Assembly (NCBI GenBank): GCA_937924335.1
Contig: CALDWW010000058.1
Location: forward strand, 1 to 55,730
DNA: 55,730 nucleotides
Direction: 5' to 3'
Source of the DNA: an uncultured Gammaproteobacteria bacterium
GTDB taxonomy: Bacteria; Pseudomonadota; Gammaproteobacteria; Steroidobacterales; XN24
This document shows, piece by piece, positions 50,425 to 55,730 of the stretch. The notes under the pieces are model-generated. The model saw nothing but the letters and a program-made list of their open reading frames with translations, did not search any database and was not told the DNA's origin. Made by a program: the position numbers and the translations under genes. Numbering within the stretch: the stretch's first letter is position 1; every line of letters starts with the position of its first letter.

Positions 50425-50826
50425 ATGCTTCCAAAACTGAACGGCATTGATCACATCCACGTCTACGTCAAGAGCTGGAGCGAAGCGGAGCCGTGGTACC
50501 GGGACGTGCTGGGCTTCACTCGCCTGGAGGCTTTCGAGGTCTGGGCTGTGGACGGCGGGCCGCTGACCCTCGAGGACCAGTCTGGCAAGGTGCACCTGGC
50601 ACTGTTCGAGTCGGCTCAGGCGCCGACATCCACCATCGCATTCGGCGCCAGTGGCGAAGAGTTCCTGGCCTGGAAGACGCACCTGGAGGACCACTCGTTA
50701 AAGCTCAGGATCTCCGATCACACCCTGGCGTGGTCACTGTACTTCCATGACCCTTTTGGCAACATGCACGAGATCACCACTTACGATCACGCCCATGTCG
50801 CGCAGCATCTGCAGCGAGGAGACTGA
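50425..50826 (+). CDS. VOC-family (glyoxalase/bleomycin-resistance fold) protein
   Basis: A 133-residue single VOC unit pair: NGIDHIHVYVKSWSEAEPWYRDVLGF opens the first beta-alpha-beta-beta-beta motif with metal-ligand His, and WSLYFHDPFGNMHEITTYD closes the second with Glu. AGGAGGGC sits 6 nt before ATG 50425. The next gene (cupin) begins directly after its stop (TGA ATG), so both are coupled and probably act on the same compound, unknown here. Confidence 0.9.
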   Translation: MLPKLNGIDHIHVYVKSWSEAEPWYRDVLGFTRLEAFEVWAVDGGPLTLEDQSGKVHLALFESAQAPTSTIAFGASGEEFLAWKTHLEDHSLKLRISDHTLAWSLYFHDPFGNMHEITTYDHAHVAQHLQRGD

Positions 50827-51195
50827 ATGACCGACTACGCTCCGCTCAACTTCAGGGACAAGTTCGCCTGTTTCAACGATCGCTGGTCGCCCCGTGTCAT
50901 CGCCGAGATGAACGACTATCAGTTCAAACTCGTCAAGGTCGAGGGCGAGTTCGTCTGGCACGACCACAAGGACACGGACGAGGTTTTCGTCGTCATCGAG
51001 GGGCGGCTGAAGATCGAGTTCCGTGACGGCGCGGTGGCGCTGTCCGCCGGGGAGATGTTCGTCGTCCCTCGCGGCGTTGAACACAAGCCGGTCGCCGAGC
51101 AGGAGTGTCATGTGCTGCTGATAGAGCCAAGAGGCGTCAGGAATACCGGTGACGCTGGCGGCGAGCTGACCGCCGAGGGTGACGTATGGATCTAG
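50827..51195 (+). CDS. Cupin-domain protein
   Basis: A 122-residue single-domain cupin. Motif 1 [18 protein letters not shown] supplies His, His and Glu ligands, and motif 2 [13 protein letters not shown] supplies the last His. Starts immediately after the VOC gene stop. Small cupins of this type are isomerases, dioxygenases or binding proteins; none can be named. The C-terminal tail ([12 protein letters not shown]) is likely flexible. Confidence 0.92.
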   Translation: MTDYAPLNFRDKFACFNDRWSPRVIAEMNDYQFKLVKVEGEFVWHDHKDTDEVFVVIEGRLKIEFRDGAVALSAGEMFVVPRGVEHKPVAEQECHVLLIEPRGVRNTGDAGGELTAEGDVWI

Positions 51196-51256
51196 ACTCA
51201 AGAGCAGGCATCGCGCCCGCACAGGCGAGGCGCGAGCACTCCGCCACCGGCATCTC

Positions 51257-51712
51257 ATGAGGATCTGGGTCGACGGGGACGCCTGTCCGGCCGTGATCAA
51301 GGACATCCTGTTCCGCGCGGCTGAGCGTACGCAGACGGACCTGACGCTGGTGGCCAACCAAGGCATGCGCACGCCGCGATCCCGGTTTATCAGGATGCTG
51401 CAGGTACCGGCCGGATTCGATGTGGCCGACAACGAGATCGTCAAGAGGCTCGCCGAGGGCGATCTCGTGATCACCAGCGACATACCGCTGGCGGCAGAGG
51501 TGATCGAGAAGGGCGGCCACGCGTTGAGCCCCCGCGGCGAAATGTACACCGTGAACAACATCCGTGAGCGGCTGAACATGCGTGACTTCATGGACACGCT
51601 GCGAGCCAGCGGCATCGACACCGGCGGCCCGGCGGCATTGAGCCAGACCGATCGCAGGAATTTCGCGAATCACCTGGAGAAGCTGCTGACGAGTCGCTCG
51701 CACGACAGCTAG
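51257..51712 (+). CDS. YaiI/YqxD-family protein (DUF188)
   Basis: A 151-residue member of the DUF188 family, predicted to have a PIN-like nuclease fold. The hallmark DGDACP is at 6-11, with further acidic residues [10 protein letters not shown] and [27 protein letters not shown] 51257 is the natural start (family proteins begin MxIWVDxDACP). Upstream frame from 51179 overlaps the cupin gene and is dropped. Enzymatic function is unproven in the family. Confidence 0.92.
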   Translation: MRIWVDGDACPAVIKDILFRAAERTQTDLTLVANQGMRTPRSRFIRMLQVPAGFDVADNEIVKRLAEGDLVITSDIPLAAEVIEKGGHALSPRGEMYTVNNIRERLNMRDFMDTLRASGIDTGGPAALSQTDRRNFANHLEKLLTSRSHDS

Positions 51713-51871
51713 AGCGCGACAGATGCCGGCCCCGAAGACGATGAGTGGGTTGACGGGAAGAAGCTGACCATCGCGATTGTCTGTCGAGACGTTAAAATCC
51801 CCAGCCCGGTCAACATAAAGAACCGCCGCCGTCCCAGAGGGGATCGGTCGCCAACAGGGTCGCCGCAGACT

Positions 51872-53221
51872 ATGGACAATCTCGTCAAACGCGCTCAGAA
51901 GTTCGCCATACACGCACATCGCCGCATCGACCAGCGACGCAAGTATTCCGGCCAGCCCTACGATGCCCATCTCAAGGCGGTAGCCGAGATCGTCCGTACG
52001 GTGAGCGACGATGACCAGGCCATCGCCGCCGCGTGGCTACACGACACCATGGAAGACACGACGGCGACCTACGAGGAACTGGAATCCGAGTTCGGCGAGG
52101 AAGTGGCCCATCTGGTATCGGAACTGACCGATGCCAGCCGACCCAGCGACGGCAACCGGGCGGTCCGCAAGGCGATCGACCGCCAGCATCTTTCGCGCGC
52201 GAGTACCCGGGCCAAGACGGTCAAGCTGGCGGACCTGATCGATAACTGCCGGGACATCGTCAAGCACGACCCCAAGTTCGGTCGGGTGTTCGTCACCGAG
52301 GCGGCGGCGCTGCTGGAGGTGCTCGAAGACGGTGACGCCAAGTTGCTTGCGCGTGCGCGCAAGCTGATCGCGAAGAGCGCCGACAAGCTGGGGCTGCCGC
52401 CGCTGCAGCCGGCCGCCCTGGCCATCGACGAGGATGTCGAATCTCCCGTTGAAGCGTTGTACTACCGGCCCAGGGTCGCGCGCCTGTTCGCCGACGCCTT
52501 CCGGGCCTCCGATATTGCAGAGCCGTTGCGATCCTTCGACTCGATCCGCAACCCGGAAGACATCGGCCGGCTGTTGGCCGACTACGATCTCCCTGTGGCC
52601 GGGATCCGCATCGACGGCGTCGTCATGGGCTTCACGTGCAGGACCGACCTGGAGAAGGGCGTCGAGCACGCCAAGCTGCGGACCTTCAGCCGGGACCAGG
52701 TGATCGACGGTAACGGGTCCCTCACCGACGTCATTCACATACTTAACCGTCACCAGTTCTGTTTCGTTGGCATGCTGGGCGACGTCGTCGGTTATGTCTC
52801 CCGATCCGACATCCAGAAGCCGCTGGTACGCATGTGGCTGTTCGGCATCGTGACCCTGGTCGAGATGGAGATCACGGAACGCCTGGCGTTGCATTGGCCG
52901 GAGGACAGCTGGAAGCCGCTCTTGCCGAAGACCAGGGTCGCGAAGGCAGAGACGCTCAAGGCGGAGCGTGAGCGGCGAGGGCTCACCAGCCGACTGGTGG
53001 ATTGCCTGCAGTTCACCGACAAGGCCCAGCTCCTCACGCAGCAGCCGGGGTTCCTGGCCGAGATGGGCTTCAGCACCAAGGGCGGGTTCAAGCGGGCTGC
53101 CAAAGAATTGGAATCCCTCCGTAACCACCTGGCGCACGCCCAGGACTTCGTCTCCCACGACTGGGCCCAGGTGGTCCGCATGGCTGGTCGGATCGAGGAA
53201 TTCGCCAGCGGTTACGATTAG
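51872..53221 (+). CDS. Mesh1/SpoT-type HD hydrolase + CBS pair + HEPN-motif protein
   Basis: A 449-residue fusion. Residues 5-150 are an HD domain like the ppGpp hydrolase of SpoT/Mesh1: His33 (YDAHLKAV), His57-Asp58 and Glu61-Asp62 in LHDTMEDT, Asp121 in KLADLIDN, all expected metal/catalytic sites. About 200-325 look like two CBS units (LPVAGIRIDGVVMGFTCRTDL and FCFVGMLGDVVGYVSRSDI). From about 330 helices end in ESLRNHLAHAQDF, where Arg417-x4-His422 is the canonical HEPN RNase motif with the LRNxxAH form of Swt1/DUF4145-like proteins. The synthetase domain is absent. The product could hydrolyse an alarmone-like nucleotide and cleave RNA. No ribosome site is obvious. It converges with the type-2 TolB/TPR gene. 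Confidence 0.78.
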   Translation: MDNLVKRAQKFAIHAHRRIDQRRKYSGQPYDAHLKAVAEIVRTVSDDDQAIAAAWLHDTMEDTTATYEELESEFGEEVAHLVSELTDASRPSDGNRAVRKAIDRQHLSRASTRAKTVKLADLIDNCRDIVKHDPKFGRVFVTEAAALLEVLEDGDAKLLARARKLIAKSADKLGLPPLQPAALAIDEDVESPVEALYYRPRVARLFADAFRASDIAEPLRSFDSIRNPEDIGRLLADYDLPVAGIRIDGVVMGFTCRTDLEKGVEHAKLRTFSRDQVIDGNGSLTDVIHILNRHQFCFVGMLGDVVGYVSRSDIQKPLVRMWLFGIVTLVEMEITERLALHWPEDSWKPLLPKTRVAKAETLKAERERRGLTSRLVDCLQFTDKAQLLTQQPGFLAEMGFSTKGGFKRAAKELESLRNHLAHAQDFVSHDWAQVVRMAGRIEEFASGYD

Positions 53222-53238
53222 ACCCCGGGGCCGACGCG

Positions 53239-55065
53239 CTATTCGTTGGCGGGAGAGGACGCCCTGAGCCGGGTGAGGATACCCTCCCAGCGGGGATCGG
53301 TCCGCAGCGGGTCGGCGGCCGGGTCGGCGGCCAGGTAGTACAGGCCGTGGGGCTGTTCGTCGAGCGCCCGGTACAGGTATTCGTATGCGCGGTCCAGGTC
53401 GCCCAGGGCGCCATACACCAGGCCCACTTCCGGCAGCGGCCAGCTCTCGGCGTCCGCACCGGCCAGTAATGTCCGCGCCTCGTCGGCACGGCCGGCCAGT
53501 GCGTAATGATAGGCGACACCCGATCTCAGGTACGGCGTGTCGGGGTCGAGTTCGACTGCTTTCAGCGCAGCCTGTATCGCCGCTTCGTAGTTCCCCTTCC
53601 AGTTACTGGCGAACGCGATCCAATACCAGGTCTCCCCGGAATCGGGCTCCATCTCCAGCACCTGTGTCGCTTCTTCCAGCACGGCATCCCACTGCCGTCC
53701 GAAGTACAGGTTCTGCAGCAGGGATTCGCGGATACGCAGCATGCGGGGGTCGAGTTCGATAGCGCGGCGCGATTCCCGCATCGATGCCTCGAAGCGACCG
53801 GCATCCCGCAGGACATCGCCATAGCGCGAGTGTCCGTCCGCGCTGCCGGGGCTCAGGGCCAGACCTCGCCGGAAGGCTTTTTCCGCCTCGTCGAATCGCC
53901 GTTCCATGCGCAGCAGATCGCCGCGGGCAAAGTATCCCTGGGCCAGGTCAGGATCCAGCTCTATCGCCTTGTCCGCTGCGCGCCAGGCCTCCGGCAGCGT
54001 GTCGCCCGGCCAGTAGAACCAGCCGACCAGTTCGCCAATGGCCTGTGCCAGGCCGGCCCAGGCTGGTGCGTAGCTCGGATCATTGGCGAGGGCCTCACGG
54101 AACTTGGCTACCGCGCGCTCAAAATTGATCTGGCTGCGCTCTTTGTCCAGCAGATAGCGACCGCGAAACTCGAGCTGCCAGGCATCCAGGTTGTCGGTTG
54201 GCTTGTCGTCGATCCGTGCCCGCACCGACGGCGAAAGCTCTGCTTCCAGCGCGGCGGCGATGGCTGTCGCCAGCTGACTCTGGATCAGAAATATATTGGA
54301 GACCGTCAGCTCCTCGTCATAAGACTCGGCCCACAGGTGCTCGTCGGTGATGGCATCGATCAGCTGGGCATTGACCCGGATGCGATCGCCGGCCCGCTGC
54401 ACGCCGCCCTCGAGTACGGTTGCCACGCGCAGTTCCTCGGCGATCTGCCGCATGGTCTTGGTGGTTCCTGCGTACTGCATCACCGACGTGCGCGAGATGA
54501 CCTTGAGGCCATCGATCTTGGCCAGTTGGGTCAGCAGATCATCGTGTATGCCGGCGGAGAAGTACTCGTCCTGGGGATCGGCACTGCGGGTCTCGAAGGG
54601 CAGCACGGCGATAGAAGGCGGACCTTCGGGAGAGAATTTTTCCGCGACAATGCTCTGCGTGACGGGTGATACGTCGGCTGCCTGCTGCACGGCAGGGGTC
54701 GTTTGGTCCGACGGGGGCGCGGACTTGGGGACAAGGCGGTCGAGAACCAGCCCGCCGATGGCCAGCAGGAGCAGGATGACGATAAGCCCGTCGATACGCC
54801 TCCGCCGGGGCCGTCGCCGACCGGCTTCGGCGGCCGGCTGCTCCCTCTTGAGGCCCTCAGGGGTGACGTCGAAGACCCATGAGAAGACCAGCGCCGGGAT
54901 AAAAAAGAGCAGCAGCAGGCCAAGGACTAGCTTGAAGGCCCAGTCCGGAGCGCCGAGATTGGGGAACAACACGTCGGCCACCTGCAGTATCAGCCACGAG
55001 GCGACGATGTAGAGCAGCGCGACGCGGATGACGTTACGTCGCTTGAGTTCCTCGATGAACGACAT
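53239..55065 (-). CDS. Membrane protein with TolB-like domain and TPR repeats, type 2
   Basis: A 608-residue protein built like the one at 45607: SFIEELKRRNVIRVALLYIVASWLILQVAD module with two helices, FDVTPEGLKREQ loop, third helix (about 93-112), TolB/FlgO-like domain (about 150-270: SIAVLPFETRSADPQDEYFSAGIHDDLL ... VLEGGVQRAGDRIRVNAQLI) and TPRs to about 600. The periplasmic location of TolB/TPR follows from three helices. Divergent from the FKBP isomerase gene by 150 nt and convergent with the HD/HEPN gene (17 nt). Confidence 0.85.
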   Translation of the reverse strand: MSFIEELKRRNVIRVALLYIVASWLILQVADVLFPNLGAPDWAFKLVLGLLLLFFIPALVFSWVFDVTPEGLKREQPAAEAGRRRPRRRRIDGLIVILLLLAIGGLVLDRLVPKSAPPSDQTTPAVQQAADVSPVTQSIVAEKFSPEGPPSIAVLPFETRSADPQDEYFSAGIHDDLLTQLAKIDGLKVISRTSVMQYAGTTKTMRQIAEELRVATVLEGGVQRAGDRIRVNAQLIDAITDEHLWAESYDEELTVSNIFLIQSQLATAIAAALEAELSPSVRARIDDKPTDNLDAWQLEFRGRYLLDKERSQINFERAVAKFREALANDPSYAPAWAGLAQAIGELVGWFYWPGDTLPEAWRAADKAIELDPDLAQGYFARGDLLRMERRFDEAEKAFRRGLALSPGSADGHSRYGDVLRDAGRFEASMRESRRAIELDPRMLRIRESLLQNLYFGRQWDAVLEEATQVLEMEPDSGETWYWIAFASNWKGNYEAAIQAALKAVELDPDTPYLRSGVAYHYALAGRADEARTLLAGADAESWPLPEVGLVYGALGDLDRAYEYLYRALDEQPHGLYYLAADPAADPLRTDPRWEGILTRLRASSPANE

Positions 55066-55174
55066 GCCTGATTTGATACCTTTGCCGATGCTCGCCAGAT
55101 CATGACCGAACGCGGTTGTTTGTCAATTTGTGGGGATTCGGCAGCCCGGTCATGCCGCGAGTCTCCCGGAGCGA

Positions 55175-55180
55175 TATAAT
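55175..55180 (+). promoter_or_regulatory. Consensus -10 for the FKBP gene
   Basis: TATAAT, 35 bases before ATG 55216, in the divergent gap. A -35 at the right spacing is poor, so strength depends on the -10. Confidence 0.5.
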
Positions 55181-55215
55181 GTCGCGTTTTGAATAACCAA
55201 CCCGAGGGACAATAG

Positions 55216-55730
55216 ATGTCCAATGCAAAGTTGATCGGTGGCCTGGTCGTGGGCGCCGTCGTGGGCGGAGCGATCACCTCCGCCATGATGAAGCAGGAGA
55301 CCCCGACCGCCGCCGGGACGGTGGCCGTGTCTCTGGAGACCCAGGAACAGAAGTCCAGTTACGTCATCGGCACCGATATCGGTGGCCGTCTCAGTGCCCA
55401 GGGTATGGAGATCGACCAGGCGGCGCTGGCCGCCGGACTCGAGGACTCTCTGCTGGGCAGGGAACCGCGCCTCACCGAAGAGGAAGCCCAGGCGGTCATC
55501 GAGGCGCTGATCCAGGAACAGCAGGCGAATGCAGCCGAACAGCAGAAGGCGGCTGAGGAAGAGCGCGCCGCGCAGTCGGAGAAGAACAAGCAGGAAGGCG
55601 CTGAGTTCCTCGCAGCCAACATGGCCAAGGAAGGCGTGATGACGACCGAGAGCGGCCTGCAGTACAAGGTCCTGGTCGAGGGAAGCGGCGAATCACCCAC
55701 GGCGGAAGATACGGTGCAGGTCAATTACCG
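55216..55730 (+). CDS. FKBP-type peptidyl-prolyl cis-trans isomerase, partial (right edge)
   Basis: Gene cut by the window end; 171 codons visible. ATG 55216 follows GAGGGAC. The N-terminus has a glycine-zipper-like membrane anchor (LIGGLVVGAVVGGAITSAMM), then the helical FKBP N-terminal dimerisation domain (SSYVIGTDIGGRLSAQGMEIDQAALAAGLEDSLLGREPRLTEEEAQAVI), a Glu/Gln/Lys-rich helix and the beginning of the FKBP catalytic domain (ESGLQYKVLVEGSGESPTAEDTVQVNY). This is the FkpA/Mip/FklB plan: a periplasmic or inner-membrane-attached folding helper. Confidence 0.92.
   Translation, partial: MSNAKLIGGLVVGAVVGGAITSAMMKQETPTAAGTVAVSLETQEQKSSYVIGTDIGGRLSAQGMEIDQAALAAGLEDSLLGREPRLTEEEAQAVIEALIQEQQANAAEQQKAAEEERAAQSEKNKQEGAEFLAANMAKEGVMTTESGLQYKVLVEGSGESPTAEDTVQVNY

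Noticed and set aside
52037..53158. 373-codon minus-strand frame opposite the HD/HEPN gene
   Set aside because: Antisense shadow without a plausible start or motif; the plus frame carries complete HD, CBS and HEPN residues.
1..55730. tRNA, rRNA, transposase or integrase genes
   Set aside because: I saw no cloverleaf-like segment with a CCA end, no rRNA signature and no DDE or tyrosine-recombinase motif in any frame that I read.

Overview
The window looks like chromosomal DNA of a GC-rich (by eye about 62-67 percent), probably marine or sediment-dwelling gammaproteobacterium. Support for this is the presence of HspQ, a GlyGly-CTERM anchored protein, MddA, many BamE/SmpA-like lipoproteins and, above all, three large proteins carrying a two-helix 'ELKRRN' membrane module followed by TolB/TPR or AAA/TPR parts, a family I know mainly from marine Gammaproteobacteria such as Woeseia relatives. 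I see no rRNA, tRNA, CRISPR array, transposase or prophage. About fifty genes are packed on both strands with short gaps. The last gene (FKBP isomerase) runs off the right edge.

Left part (1-13.8 kb): a conspicuously lower-GC gene for a secreted propeller/TSP3/beta-helix protein, bracketed by copies of a 20-bp dispersed repeat; a class III nucleotide cyclase with a degenerate receiver; a leftward zinc-uptake operon (small His/Cys protein, outer-membrane barrel, ZnuA, ZnuB, but no ATPase); a membrane-anchored AAA/TPR protein; an SRPBCC-DCC fusion; then a secreted protein of unknown function, a GFA-family protein and a GNAT acetyltransferase.

Centre (13.9-33.3 kb): an AT-rich palindromic island precedes a TIR-TM-TPR protein and two small companions. 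An acyl-ACP-reductase-like protein with a histone H1-like tail sits divergent from an iron alcohol dehydrogenase, which suggests fatty aldehyde/alcohol chemistry. Next come an SLC13 permease with TrkA-C domains, an exported alkylsulfatase, a glycine-zipper protein, a DegP/Q-type protease divergent from an OmpR/EnvZ-type two-component pair (envelope stress), an OprD-like porin, an SDR and hspQ.

Right part (33.3-55.7 kb): a di-haem propeller lipoprotein; a three-gene lipoprotein operon divergent from an XRE-type regulator, with a palindrome between; a phospholipase-A2-like lipoprotein; a GlyGly-CTERM protein; a pre-ATP-grasp ligase overlapping a class II glutamine amidotransferase tail to tail; hemerythrin, MddA and an isonitrile-hydratase-like protein; two TolB/TPR membrane proteins; a methyltransferase, GNAT, VOC, cupin and DUF188 cluster; and a Mesh1/SpoT-type HD + CBS + HEPN-motif protein, which I consider one of the best candidates for an undescribed stress or immunity effector. 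Other strong candidates are the TIR locus and the histone-tailed acyl reductase.
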